Positions 12,634 through 23,279 of a stretch of 64,000 bases of DNA are shown here, piece by piece. The stretch is from Chelonoidis abingdonii (Eukaryota; Chordata; Testudines; Testudinidae), in assembly GCF_003597395.2 (NCBI RefSeq), contig NC_133770.1:94469683-94533682 (forward strand). Reading direction: 5' to 3'. The notes under the pieces are model-generated. The model was not told where the DNA came from, made no database searches, and saw only the letters and a list, made by a program, of their open reading frames with translations. Numbering within the stretch: the first letter of the stretch is position 1; the number at the start of each line of letters is the position of its first letter. The position numbers and the translations under genes are program-made.

Positions 12634-12740
12634 AGGCTGAAATTTTCAAAGTGGCCTAAGGAAGTTAGGCACCCAAATCCCAATTGAAATGCAATGTGAG
12701 CTGGGGACCTAATTTCCTTAGGCTTCTTTGAAATTCTAGT
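12634..12740. repeat. palindromic MITE-like repeat
   Basis: GGCTGAAATTTTCAAAGTGG at the left is mirrored by GGCTTCTTTGAAATTCTAG at the right, with AAGTTAGGCACCCAAATCCC and GGGGACCTAATTTCCTTAGG inside. It is a hairpin-forming dispersed repeat; the same family occurs at 25181-25625. Confidence 0.65.
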
Positions 12741-12744
12741 CTTA

Positions 12745-14910
12745 AAACTTTTTGTTTTAAGTATTGAGCCATTTTCCCCTCAAGGACTGACTCAGAAAGC
12801 AATACAAACTATGGTGTGTGTGTGTATATACAGATAAAGCACAGAGATATATCCCATCTATTTCTCTCCCTTGTTTCTAAGCCTCTGCTCTATGGCTCAC
12901 AGTTCTGTATCTACGCTTGTATCTATGCGGGGCCTCTTTGCGTGTGCATCTCTCGGTCTGTAAGGCCTTCCTTTTCAGTGGTCAAACTCCTCCTCTTGAC
13001 TGCCAGAGTATCATCAGTTTTTTCCTCCTCTGCTCTCAGATTCATTTCTCTCTTAGCTGCCACACTCTTAACTTTTTCTGCGCCACAGCCCCTTTTGTCC
13101 TGCTCATGTCCTCTCTGCTAAACACCCTCTTTTCCTTCCACTTCTCTCTGTAATACAGGCCTGGCTGTTCCCCGACCCCAGACCTTAACTTCATCTCTTG
13201 TCTACTACAGTGTGAAAAAGATGGTTTGTTATTTTAATGCCATACCTGCTTGTAGGATAATTAACCTTTGTTCCAGTCTGTGTACCATTTGGTGCTCCCA
13301 CTACAATCTGACGGCTCAATGCAGAGTAGGAGAAGATAAGTGAATTGTCACTAACTTATTCATACCTTCTAACACAAAGTTATCTGAACAGAAACTTGAA
13401 TGATCAGCTTGGAGGTCACAACTTTAGAGGCTGCTTGTGAAAATGGGGCAATCTATATTGTCCCTCCCCCAAAGAAATACCTTACTCTTCTCTTCTCTAA
13501 AAACAGCCATACATCACAACATGCTCAAAAACATAATCCCTGTCACCCAGCAGTCCCAAGCAAGTCTATGACAGACCAGTGGGTGAGTACAATGAAGGGA
13601 AGACATTTTGGTATGAAAACAAACTTCATTCTCAAGCTTCCAAGTATTGCAACACATATAAATGGGACTTCTCTCAGGCACAGTCTAAGGTCAATGTACC
13701 ATATGGACTTACTTCAGCCAAGTCCCCACATGAAAGGGTCTTTGCTCCAGGCAGCAGTTCTTCCCTGGCAATTTTCTCTGAACCTTGGCTTCAGGAGCTT
13801 TGCAAACCCTTTTCCCTCCTGGACAAGCAGAGGAGAAATTCTGCTTCTATCATGAGTGTCAAACAGCCCATGGCTCACTCTTCTCTATTCCTAAAACTTA
13901 ATAGGCCCATTCTGGAGGACTCTCCCTCCCTGATTAGCAGCTCTGCCAGTTTCTATGGGGTGGGGAAAGTCCTCTGCAAGTTTTTAACCCTTTCCTTGCC
14001 ATCTGGGTATGAAGAAAGGACAACTCCATCACAGGGGTACCTTAGTTAGCAGTTTCAGCATAGGGGCCTGGAACCAAACCAACAGAGAGAAGGAACTAAT
14101 CTATAGAGATGATACTTCCAGATCTAAATTGAGTGCACTGATGGGGAGTTATAGGGAAGCCTGAACTGTTGCTGCTCATGCTATTCTTCCTCCTGGGAGA
14201 AGTAGAAGACTTCTGGCTGTCTGGCTCTGAAGCCAGCACCTTTCACAAGTGTTGAATTCAAACCACGGTTTAAAACACATCAAATAAAAACATTTTTTTT
14301 TAAATTTGGCTGAATGCTGTCTTTGTTTTTGCTCATCTCATGCTCCATCCAGAGAAAAGCCTATAACATGCCAAAAGCCACATCCGGTTTGTTTCAAACA
14401 CAAATTCCTTGGGGGGTGGGGGAGGAGTACATCTGTACTTTTAATCTTGACTACCCGGAGATGAAATGACTGAGTGGTCTCTGAGTTTTAATGGAAATGT
14501 ATTGTACACAAATCACATTAGTTTTCATTTTTAAAATTACAGATTAGATTTTAAAATTCCATGCTGCTTCCAAATTCATTTCTATCCGCCTTTGCAGAAT
14601 TCTTGCTCTTAGCTGTTGCAGAACCTACTTTAAAAAAAAAAAGAGAAAAAGAAAAAAGCATCGATTGATTCCTGTAATGGAAATGGAATCCCTGCTTGTC
14701 CTTATTACCATGAGCATTACTACCCTTGTCATCACTACCATCATTATGCCATGAAGCTTTATTCTCAACGCAGCACATGGAGGTGGAGCAGCAGAAGTGG
14801 CCCACGTACACCCTCTGTCTCTGTGCTCATAGCATTCTGTGCAGAGCTTCACAGTCATCTGTCAGTGGTTCTCTTAAGTGGCACTTATCTTTTCTGCCTA
14901 ATGAGTTACA
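12745..14910. other. unassigned DNA with two overlapping open frames
   Basis: Two plus-strand frames overlap at 13400-13855 (151 codons) and 13579-14049 (156 codons). Neither shows a domain I recognise, and they lie in different frames over the same DNA, which argues against both being real. The segment ending near 14033 reads, on the minus strand, TGTGATGGAGTTGTCC and continues with AAAGGGTTAA, which resembles the start of a vertebrate LTR. I could not find the other end or a flanking duplication. The region around 14900 grades into an old tail repeat. Confidence 0.35.
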
Positions 14911-14914
14911 GTGT

Positions 14915-15045
14915 TATTGTTTGTATCACAGTAGTGCCTATAGGTCCCAGCCAAAGATCAGAGCCCACTGCATTAAAAGCTGTACAGACACATAGTAAGA
15001 GAGTGTCCCTGCCTCAACACGCTTCCAATTTAAATAAAACAGAGA
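14915..15045 (-). repeat. dispersed SINE/LINE tail family
   Basis: CAGTAGTGCCTATAGGTCCC, then CAGAGCCCACTGCATTAAAAGC and GTACAGACACATAGTAAG, read in reverse, matches the tail GTACAGTGCCTAGCACAATG seen after the MIR-type SINE at 62580-62812. Similar segments occur at 31684, 33467, 40472 and 55870. Confidence 0.5.
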
Positions 15046-15510
15046 AAGGATGGGAGGGGAAAACAGAGATGGGAACTGGCTTACCCAAGGTTACTGGAGG
15101 GCTTATCCTGCACTCCTTCTCACATGTGGAGTCCCATTGGTTTCAGTGGAGCTACACATCAGATAAGGTCCCTAGTCTTTGATAACATAAACAGTAATTA
15201 GTTCACAAAGCAGAGCACACAGGGCACTTGTCAACCAACAGCCAGGTAAGCAATGTTCTATTTATAGTGCCTGAGATCAGATTCTGGAAATACCTTTTCT
15301 CTGAAGTGGCACATATATGAATACGTTTCATGTAGCTATACAGAGCTACACTGGGCTGCTATTTACTCCATTGGAAATCTGGATCAGCTCCAGTAAAGTT
15401 AATGGAAAGGCTCTGGATTAACACCAGGATGTGGCCCAAAATAAATAGACACCTATAATAAGAAATGACATATTGCTGACTCACTTTCTCACAGCGTTGG
15501 CTTATAGGAC

Positions 15511-16136
15511 TAGGGCCAGTGCAAGGATGTTTTGCGCTCTAGGCGAAACTTCCACCTTGCGCCCTCGCCCCCGTGTCCACATCCTGAGGCACCCCCCATG
15601 GCAGCTCCCCCCCTCCGCCCTGAGGCGCCCCCCCGTGCCAGCTCCCCCCCATCCGCCCTGAGGCACCCCCCCGTGCCAGCTCCTCCCCTCTGCCCTGAGG
15701 CTCCCCCCTGAGGCAGTTCCCCCACCCTCTGCCCTGAGGCACCCCTGCCACCCCAGCTCACCCCTGCCCCGTCTTGCCTCCTCCCCAAGTACGCTGTGGC
15801 CGCTTCACCTCTCCCGCCTCCTGGGCTTGCGGTGCCAATCAGCTTAGGCACTGCAAGCCTGGGAGGCGGGAGAAGTGAAGCAGTCACAGTGTGCTTATGG
15901 AGGAGGCGGGGCAGGGGTGAGCTGTGGCAGGGAGTTCCCCTGCGTGCCCCCCTGCCTTACTTGTTGCAGGCGGCCTCCCCGTGCTCCCCTGCCCCAGCTC
16001 CCTCCACCTAAATGCCGGCAGTGACTGGGGCGGCCGAAGATCCGGCTGCTGTGGTCGCCGCCGAAGAAAATGGCACCCCCCAAATCCTAGTGGCCTAGGC
16101 ACCACGTAGGTCACCTAAATGGTTGCACTAGCCCTA
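15511..16136. mobile_element. hAT-like non-autonomous transposon, GC-rich
   Basis: The element begins TAGGGCCAGTGCAA and ends TTGCACTAGCCCTA, a 14-bp terminal inverted repeat with one mismatch. It is flanked by a perfect 8-bp duplication TATAGGAC at 15503-15510 and 16137-16144, the hallmark of hAT-superfamily insertion. It encodes no transposase. The interior holds GC-rich tandem units (about 15580-15760, built on CCCTGAGGCACCCCCC and GTGCCAGCTC) and a large hairpin (separate entry). Open frames on both strands across it, such as 15510-15887 (-), are explained by the GC-rich repeats. Confidence 0.85.
15748..15933. repeat. large internal palindrome of the hAT-like element
   Basis: Left arm 15748-15836 (from CCACCCCAGCTCACCCCTG to GGGCTTGCGGTGCC) is the near-complement of right arm 15847-15933 (GGCACTGCAAGCCTGGG to CAGGGGTGAGCTGTGG), with about ten bases between. 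The arms are around 85-90 bp each. Confidence 0.8.
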
Positions 16137-16165
16137 TATAGGACAACAAATAAGCAAATATCTCA

Positions 16166-16427
16166 GGGCTTTTCTACATGGGGAATTTTACCAGTATAAT
16201 TATACTGGTATAATTATACCACTACAGTTGTACTGATAAAACTTTCCATGTAGATACACCTATTCTGGAATAAGAGCACTTTTTTCTGGTTTAGCTTTTG
16301 TCCCTTTGAAAGTGATAAAAGCTAAACCAGAAAAAGGCACTCTATATACCTCATTGGGGAGTTATACCAATGTAACTATAACAGTATGATTCCGGAAGTG
16401 GATTTCCCCATCTCTACAGACCCTAAT
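16166..16427. mobile_element. MITE with central hairpin
   Basis: The ends CAGGGCTTTTCTACATGGGGAA and TTCCCCATCTCTACAGACCCTA are inverted copies with a few mismatches. The centre contains a near-perfect hairpin: CTGGTTTAGCTTTTGTCCC and its complement within GATAAAAGCTAAACCAG. Repeats of TACCAGTATAATTATACTGG sit near the left. The CTACAY terminal motif resembles Harbinger-type MITEs. I could not find a clean target duplication. Confidence 0.6.
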
Positions 16428-16749
16428 AGTATCAACATTTCTCCAGAGTTCCTGTCCTGAAGTTCTGCACAGCAGGATAACAGCTATGGTGGGAGCAAGC
16501 TTCCTTAACAATGAATAATACCTCAGTAAGGGTCAGGTGTGCTACAGAACCAGTGTTTTTTCCACTCCAAGCAGAGTTCCCCTGCACTAGCAGGATGGCT
16601 CAGAAGCCCAAAGCCCTTTAGGGACACATTCAAACTGTATCCATCTAGGGACTTATCTGGCTCCTATTAGCACAGTAAATGAGCACTTCACAATCTTCCT
16701 TATTCCCAGCACTCCACTGAATACTGCTTTCTGAATTTTACAGAACTAA

Positions 16750-16885
16750 GGGAATGCCTACACCACAATAAAACACCCACATCTGGCCTGTGTCAGCTGA
16801 ATCGCCGCTTGGGCTGCTGGACTATAAAATAGTCTTGTCTAGCTGTTTGGGCTCAGGCTGGTGCCTGGGCTCTGGGACATCTTCC
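16750..16885. repeat. half of a turtle CTACAC-type MITE
   Basis: GGAATGCCTACACCACAATA, then CCTGTGTCAGCTGAATCG and GGGCTCAGGCTGGTGCCTGG, followed by GGGCTCTGGGACA, are related to the left half of the element at 52942-53166 (GGTGCGTCTACACTGCAATT, CCAGCTG, GGTCCAGCC). It ends directly before the transposase remnant, so it may be the terminal part of that autonomous element. Confidence 0.45.
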
Positions 16886-16911
16886 TCCACACAAGCACGT
16901 TCATAGAGGTA

Positions 16912-17690
16912 CTATTCTCCCACTTCCATTGGGCCATACAAATTCACAATATGGGAGCACAAAACATCCCTGACTTCTGTTGCCCAGGTGCATCCAGCTC
17001 CAGCTGAGGAAGAGGCACTTCCTGGCTGAGTGCACCGATTCAGCAGCCCCTCGCTGTCATAGTTCCATTCACGGGGAAATGGCTCAACTTTGGCTCCACA
17101 AAGATCGTGAAGAGCAGAGCAGGCCACAGTAATGCTCACAGCACTGACGATGCTGGAATCCAAACAGACCTGTAGACCTTCAATCTGGTAATTAAACTTT
17201 CTTTTACCAAGGCTCCTGATATTAGGGTACAGTTTCAAAAGCCCAGGCAAAAGGGGGCACTCAGTGTCCCCCAAAATAATGGTGGGGACAGTAACTCTGC
17301 TTAGGACACTGTCATTGGTGGGAATAGTGTCCCAGCCTGTCCATGAATGTAGACTCCTGATCAGTGAAAAACCCTGCCATCATGAATTTTTCCAGTGCAG
17401 CCCACACTGACATTCATAAATCGGCCTCTGTGCTCCATGAGGGCCTGCATGGCAATGGAGTAGTACCCTCTACGGTGTACGTACTCACGTGCTCCTTGAG
17501 GAGGGCAAACTATGGCAACATGGGCCCCATCAGTGGTCCAGCACAACATGAAAACCCATACGATAGGATCACGAGGGTCCCCGCTGACCTTGAAATCTAT
17601 GAATCTCCTTTCTCCCTCTGTTCCTCAGCAACCCTTTCATCTACCATCATGCTTGGTCACTCCTTCACAAACCAATACATGATATAATGG
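16912..17690 (-). pseudogene. PIF/Harbinger transposase remnant (HARBI1-like nuclease domain)
   Basis: On the minus strand, the frame at 17361-17549 contains TTDGAHVAIVCPP, then YVHRRGYYSIAMQAL, HRGRFMNVSVG and HDGRVFH. This matches the order around the first two acidic residues of PIF/Harbinger transposases (DG.H..I; N.KGYHS; D.R.F). A second frame at 16912-17274 carries GDTECPLLPGLLKLYPN, corresponding to the GD..YPL block with the third acidic position, then a block resembling VE.AFGRLK..., and ITVACSALHDLC, corresponding to VAACCVLHN.C. The two frames are separated by a frame change near 17275-17360 and the amino end is broken, so it is a pseudogene. The partner Myb-like protein of autonomous Harbingers was not seen. 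Confidence 0.8.
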
Positions 17691-18399
17691 ATATATAAGC
17701 CTTCATATATAAACACAATATTAGTCAAAAATCAAACTTACTCATCAAAGTAATGAAAGAAAGATACAGCTTTGTTGTTTCACTTTTCAATTTCAATTCT
17801 GCACATGAGGCAAATGGATATTAATTTCTTGTCATTGGTGAAGTCTTGTAGCTGTTTGAATAGATAACTGATATATGCAGCATGGTCCAACTCTGCACTC
17901 ATTGAAGTCAACTGCAAAGCTTACACTGATTTCAATAGTACAGGTGTGACGCTGCAGTCCATATGATTTTATAAAAATTTGATAATGAGTGAATATAATG
18001 TAACTGGAATATGCTTCATGCAAAAGGTCTTTTGTAAGGTATCATTACAAAGCTTAATATATATTAAGTGTGATCATCTTATTTGTATAAATGTACCACT
18101 CTTGTATCTGAAACTAGAAATATGAAACTATTGTAATGATGCAAAGAGTGGGCCACTAATGATGGTTTGGAATCTTGATGACTCCCATTAACCAGGACAA
18201 TTGTCTGCAGCTGGGTGTGTTTTACCTGTAAGTCTTCCTGTATACGTGTGTGCTGGCAAGTGGACAATGAAGTCTTGCAGTGACATGTGATCATGTCACC
18301 TGAACTGGAATCCATCTTTAACCTGGTGTCTTTCCATTGAGAAGGAGGGAGTGGGAACACAGAGAGGGTCAAAAAGATTCCCACCTTATGCAAAAGAGA

Positions 18400-18405
18400 T
18401 ATAAA
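18400..18405 (+). promoter_or_regulatory. TATA box of the solo LTR
   Basis: TATAAA within GAGATATAAAGGGG, about 455 bp into the LTR and 287 bp before the polyadenylation signal. Confidence 0.7.
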
Positions 18406-18686
18406 GGGGTGGAACAGAACAAAGGGAGGGCAGAAGAGCCATCATGAAGAATCCCCTAGCTACCACCTGAGCTGGAACAAGAGCTGTACCAGGGGAAAGA
18501 ATTGTGCCCAGGCCTGTAAGGTGTCCAGTCTGAGGAAAAAACTTACTGAAGCATCTCTAAGGGTGAGATTATCTGTATTCAGTTTGATTAGACATAGAAT
18601 TGCATGTTTTATTTTATTTTGCGTGGTGACTTCCTTTGTTCTGTCTGTTACTACTTGGAATCACTTAAATCCTACTTTCTATATTT

Positions 18687-18692
18687 AATAAA
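18687..18692 (+). terminator. polyadenylation signal of the solo LTR
   Basis: AATAAA in TTTAATAAAATCACTTTT, downstream of the TATA box, marking the R region of the LTR. Confidence 0.7.
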
Positions 18693-19539
18693 ATCACTTT
18701 TTGCTTATAAATTAACTCAGAATATGTATTAACACCTGGGGGAAGCAACAACTGTGCATCTCTCTATCAGTGTTATAGACGGCGAACAATTTATGAGTTT
18801 ACTCTGTATAAGCTTTATACAGGGTAAAACAGATTTATCTGGGTTTAGACCTCATTGGGAGCTGGGCATCTGGGTGTTAAAGACAAGCACACTTCTGTTA
18901 ACTGCTTTCAGGTTAACCTGCAGTTTTGGGGCAAGTAATTCAGACCCTGGGTCTTTGTTGGAGCAGACAGGAGTGTCTGGCTCAGCAAGACAGGCTGCTG
19001 GAGTCCTGAGCTGCCAGGGAAAACAAGAGCAGAGGTAGTCTTGGCACATCAGTTGGCAGCTCCCAGGGGGGTTTCTGTGATCCAACCTGTCACAACAGGA
19101 TCAATCATCATGCTTGGAGGAATGTTGGTTAAATTAGCTGATCAATATGATATATGGTCAGTCTTCTCATCTGATATAGTCTTATTATATAGCCCATTTA
19201 AGCATAAGGCATTTTGCAAGCTATAGTTACAGCATTTAATAATTTGGTCAATATAGGAGCCTACCAGTTTCTGTTCTTTAAGTGGAATAAAAACATGCCC
19301 TATGGCGTTACTGATTTTGTAAAGTAGTCAGGTGATACACAACATTTCCAATATCACTTCCCCCCTCCTATCTTAGAATTAATATGAAATATTTCTTCCA
19401 GGACTATTAGAAATTCCAGCCAACAATCTTTTACCAGACTCACTATTACTCAATACTGTAATGACAAATCAAACTGATTCCAATTTTACCGCCTTTTTAA
19501 AAAATGAAACTACAATATCTCAAAATTGGATACAGACAG

Positions 19540-19900
19540 AAATGTCATGCTTGAACAATAAGAGTATAATAGTAGTAATATATTACCGACCACCTTCCCA
19601 AGATGGTGACAGTGATTGTGAAATGCTCAAGGAGATTAGGGAGGATATAAAAAACAGAAAACCTAATAATAATGGGAGATTTCAACTATCCCCATATTGA
19701 CTGGGTACATGTCACCTCAAGGCAGCATGCAGAGATGAAATTTCTAGACACCATTAATGACTGCTTCTTGGAGCAGCTAGTCCTGAAACCCACAAGGTGA
19801 GAGGCAATTCCTGATTTATTACTAAATGAAGCACAGGATTTAGTTTAAGAGGTGAAAATAGCTGAACCACTCAGTAACAGCCATTTTAATGTAATTAAGT
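19540..19900 (+). pseudogene. CR1 endonuclease (APE-type) fragment
   Basis: The translated frame shows IIVVIYYRPPSQDGD, equal to the YRPP block of CR1 endonucleases. The following DNA, after a frame change, encodes the GDFNYPHIDW-type block and later LEQLVLKPTR, then a degraded SDH region near 19870-19900. The domain would nick DNA for target-primed reverse transcription. It is broken by stops and frame changes, and its amino end is missing. Confidence 0.85.
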
Positions 19901-20489
19901 TAATCATAATTGTAGAGGGGAAAATACCAAAGAAGTCCACCACAGTAGCATTTTACTTCAAAAAGAGAAACTACACAAAAACGGGAACGCTAGTTAAACA
20001 GAAATTAAAAGAAACAGTCACAAGAGTGAAATGCCTGCAAGCTGCATGAAAACTTTTTAAAAACACCTAAAGAGAGGCTCAACCTAAAGGTATACCCCAA
20101 ATCAAAAAACACACGCAAACAGTAAGATGACCAAAAAATGCCACCATGGCTAAAACAACAGAGTAAAAAGACAAAAAGATATAATGAAAAAATTTGACGT
20201 CAAATCCTATGAGGAAAATAGAAAGAAGCATAAAGTTGGTCAAGTCAAGTGTAAAAGTATAATTAGGCAGACCAAAAAAGAATTTGAAGACACAAAAACT
20301 AATAGCAAAAAAAAAAAATTAAGTATATCAGAATCAGGAAGCCTGTCAAACAATCAGTGGGACCACTAGATGACCAAGGTGCCAAAGGAGCACTGAAGGA
20401 AGACAAGGCCATTCCAGAGAAGCTAAACAAATTTTTTGCATTGGTCTTCTCTGCAGAGGATGTGAGAGAGATCCCCTGAGCCATTCTTT

Positions 20490-20795
20490 TTGGGTGACAA
20501 ACTGTCCCAGACTGAGGTGTCAATACAGGGGGTTTTGGAACAAACTGATAACTTAAACAGTAATAAGATGTCTCCAGGACCAGATAGTATTCACCTAAGA
20601 GTTCTGAAAGAACTCAGATATGAAATTGCAGAACTAACAGTGGCATGTAACCTATCGCTTAAATCAGTCTCTGTACCAGATGACTGCAGGATAGCTAATG
20701 TAATGTCAATTTTTATAAAAGGCTCCAGAGGCAATCCTGGGATTTACAGGCCAGTAAGCCTAAATTCAGTATCAGAAAATAGGATAAAACTATAG
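20490..20795 (+). pseudogene. CR1 reverse transcriptase, amino half
   Basis: The frame reads NSNKMSPGPDSIHLRVLKEL, then DDCRIANVMSIFIKG and NPGIYRPVSLNSV. These are the SPGPDGI..RVLKEL, W..A.V.PIFKKG and YRPVSLTSV blocks of CR1-clade reverse transcriptases. It ends in a premature stop after about 100 codons. Confidence 0.88.
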
Positions 20796-20955
20796 TACAG
20801 GACAGAATTAACAGACACATAGATGAACCCAATATGCATGGGTGCTGTCATAAACATGGTTTTTGTAAAGGGAAATCATGACTCACCAATCTATTAGAAT
20901 TCTTTGAGGGTGTCAACAAACACGTTTCAAGGGTGATCTAGCTGATATAGTGTAA

Positions 20956-21273
20956 TTGGAATTTCAGAAAGCCTTTGACAAGGACCCATACCAAAAGCTC
21001 TTAAGCAAAGTAGGTAGTCATGGGATAAGAGGGAAGCTCCTCCCATTGATCAGTAATCTGTTAAAAGATAGGAAACAAAGGGTAAGAATTAACGGTCAGT
21101 TTTCACAATGGAGAGGGGTAAATAACAGGGTAATCCCCAAAGGATTTGTACTGGAACCGGTGCTGTTCAACATATTCATAAGTGATCTGGAAAAGGGGGT
21201 GAACAGTGAGGTGGCAAAATATGCAGATGATACAAAATTACTCAAGATTGTAGTCAGCTTTGGTCTTAACTAA
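20956..21273 (+). pseudogene. CR1 reverse transcriptase, catalytic half with mutated motif A
   Basis: The block reads EFQKAFDKDPYQKLL where the family has DFQKAFDKVPHQRLL: the metal-binding aspartate of motif A is Glu (codon 20959-20961), preceded by a stop at 20953. Motif B is also degraded (PKGFVLEPVLFN instead of PQGSVLGP.LFN). Motif C keeps its aspartates as KYADDTKLL (near 21215-21240). The frame ends soon after. The enzyme is dead by several independent changes. Confidence 0.9.
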
Positions 21274-22224
21274 CAGTTACAAAGGAATCTCCCTGAACTG
21301 GGTGATGAAATGGCAGATGAAATTCAGTGTTGATAAATGCAAACTAATGTCTACATTGGAAAACATAATCCCAATTACACATGCAAAATGATGGAGTCCT
21401 AATTAGCTGTCACCACTCAAGAAAGATATTTTGGAGTCATCATGGATAGGTCTCTGAAAAACATCTGCTTGATGTGCAGTGACAGTCAAAAAAGCAAACT
21501 AAATTAGGAACCAATAGGAAATGAATAGATAATAAGACAGAAAATATCATAATGTCACTTTGTAAATCCATGGTACACCCACACTTTGAATACTGCTTGA
21601 AGTTCTGGTCGCTCTAGCTCAGAAAAGATAGATTAGAAATGGAAAAGGTACAGAGATGGGCTACAAAAATGAGTAAGAGTATGGAACAGCTTTCATATGA
21701 GGAGAGATTAAAAAGACTGGGATTGTTCAGCATAGAAAAGGAGATAATTAAGGGGTAATAGGATAGAAGTCTATACAATCCTGAGTGGTGTTGAGAAAGT
21801 GAATAAAAAAGCCTTATTTACCTGCTTCACGTAACACAAAAACCAGGGGGCATGCAATTAAGTTGTTAGGCAGAAGGTTTAAAACAAACATAAGGAAGTA
21901 CTTCTTCACACAAAAGTCACAGTCAACCTGTGGAACTCATAGCCAGGAGATGTTGTGAAGGCCAAAAGTATAACTGAGTTATAACTGAGTTAAAAAAGGA
22001 ATTAGATAAGTTAATGTAGGATAGGTCCATCAATGGCTATTAGCCATGATGGTCAGGGATGCAACCCCATGCTCTGGGTGTCCTTAAACCTCTGATTGCC
22101 AGATGCTGGATCACTGGATAAATTGCCCTGTTCTGTTCATTCCCTCTGAAACATCTGGCACTGTCCATCATCAGAAGACTAGATGGACCTTTGGTCTGAT
22201 GCAGTATGGCCATTCTTATGTGAA

Positions 22225-23275
22225 ATCCATGCAAAATCAAATGATCCCTTTGGAGGTTGGGAAGCAAAACCACTGGGCTACACCAGGGGTTCTTGTACTA
22301 CTTCACAACACCATGGCCTGTACTTCCCGCTGCATGGTTTCAAGGAACTGCTCAGGTACGTGATAAGTCACATGGTATGACTTTACCTCAGGGCTGGTTT
22401 GGATTTGACATTCCATAAGATGTGTTCACCCTGGCTGGGTGAAGAACACAGTATCATAGTGGGTTAACACATTTCTGGCTTGCCAGCATAAGCGAGGAGT
22501 AAGACTTTCTGCTACTAGCATGTCTTCAGTGCCTGTTGGCTCTTGTATCTGGGGGCCCAGTCTCCAGGGAGAATCCTGTGATCTATGAACTAGCTTTTCT
22601 GAACTAACCAGCGTTTTAACATATTTACATGGAAATACTTGCGTTTCTTCTTTTTGTCCTGACAGTGATTTTTATAATCATCCTTTCCAACAGGCCAGGT
22701 TACACCAAACTTGAAGTGTTCTGGCCTGGTTCACTATATTCAAATACACCTAGGCCAAGGGTTAGGAATGAGCATCCCCATGGACACACATTATGTGCAC
22801 TGAGTCATTTCCTCAGAGTCTATTAGTTGCACCACTGTTCAGCCCCAAAATGCTACTGAACCTACTAACTCCCAGCAATAGCTTTTGTCTGTTCTGCCAG
22901 AAAGACCCCACCATTCTACAAAGGCACACATCACAAAGTCACACCCTATCAGGGAACACAAGCGGCTGATATGCCCTGGCTTCCCACATCAGAAACAATG
23001 ATTGGTCTATCAGGGGAGGCTCCCATGTCACCTACTCAGCCTGCTTCAGCATGGGACTCTGTATTTCCCCTGTGATGGGTTTTGATGTGGTGTTGCCTGG
23101 TGCCTTGTGGAAGGGTCCCCCTCATTCCAGTGCTTTCTGGGAGCCTGCTAGTCCTTTTCCAGTATCTCCAGTTGACTCCTCAGGAGGTTGGGGCTGAGTT
23201 TCAGAAGACCTGGGCTGTTCAGCCTGGCCATTCAGCCTGTCAGTGTGCTGGGGTTCTGTTGGATTGCCCCGGTTT
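22225..23275. other. unassigned DNA between CR1 and Gypsy remnant
   Basis: No credible gene. The stretch at 22260-22370 (CACCAGGGGTTCTTGTACTA) looks like a decayed hAT or other repeat edge, unproven. The part at about 23060-23275 may be the degraded continuation of the Gypsy gag/pol on the minus strand, but I see no motif beyond 23280. A nucleocapsid zinc knuckle was looked for and not found. Confidence 0.35.
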
Positions 23276-23279
23276 GAAT

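Larger units (their letters stand above)
17945..19094 (+). mobile_element. solo LTR of an endogenous retrovirus-like element, 1150 bp
   Basis: It begins TGTGACGCTGCAG and ends CCAACCTGTCACA (terminal inverted TGTGAC/GTCACA), and is flanked by a perfect 5-bp duplication ACAGG at 17940-17944 and 19095-19099. A TATA box (18400-18405) and an AATAAA (18687-18692) are correctly ordered for U3-R-U5 in plus orientation. No internal viral sequence adjoins either end, so it is a solo LTR left by LTR-LTR recombination. I recognise the sequence as a common turtle LTR. The frames at 18079-18393 (-) and 18754-19038 (+) lie inside it and are not genes. Confidence 0.9.
19450..22220 (+). mobile_element. CR1 LINE, 5'-truncated and heavily decayed
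   Basis: Recognisable CR1 order: endonuclease fragment (about 19540-19900), linker, reverse transcriptase (about 20490-21280), carboxy-terminal region (21280-22010) and 3' end (22020-22220), finishing with GTATGGCCATTCTTATG, the CR1-type end. It lacks the 5' UTR, ORF1 and the start of the endonuclease. Frames are broken by many stops and small indels. Similar CR1 tails lie at 49456, 51689 and 56645. I recognise the whole stretch as the turtle CR1 family. Insertion is 5'-truncated, as is usual. It lies about 350 bp after the solo LTR. Confidence 0.92.

Noticed and set aside
12472..14038. Possible LTR bounded by GGGGT (12472-12476 and 14034-14038)
   Set aside because: The candidate ends TGTAATACTATC and the reverse complement TGTGATGGAG share little beyond TGT, and no LTR signals were found between; the 5-bp match is probably chance.
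13400..14049. Two overlapping plus-strand frames of 151 and 156 codons
   Set aside because: They use different frames of the same DNA, have no domain, and the 3' part resembles a reversed LTR start. Not enough to call a gene.
15510..16114. Several Pro/Gly/Arg-rich frames on both strands
   Set aside because: They lie within the hAT-like element and are produced by tandem GC-rich units and a palindrome.
18079..19038. Frames of 94-104 codons
   Set aside because: They lie completely inside the 1150-bp solo LTR with clear U3-R-U5 signals.
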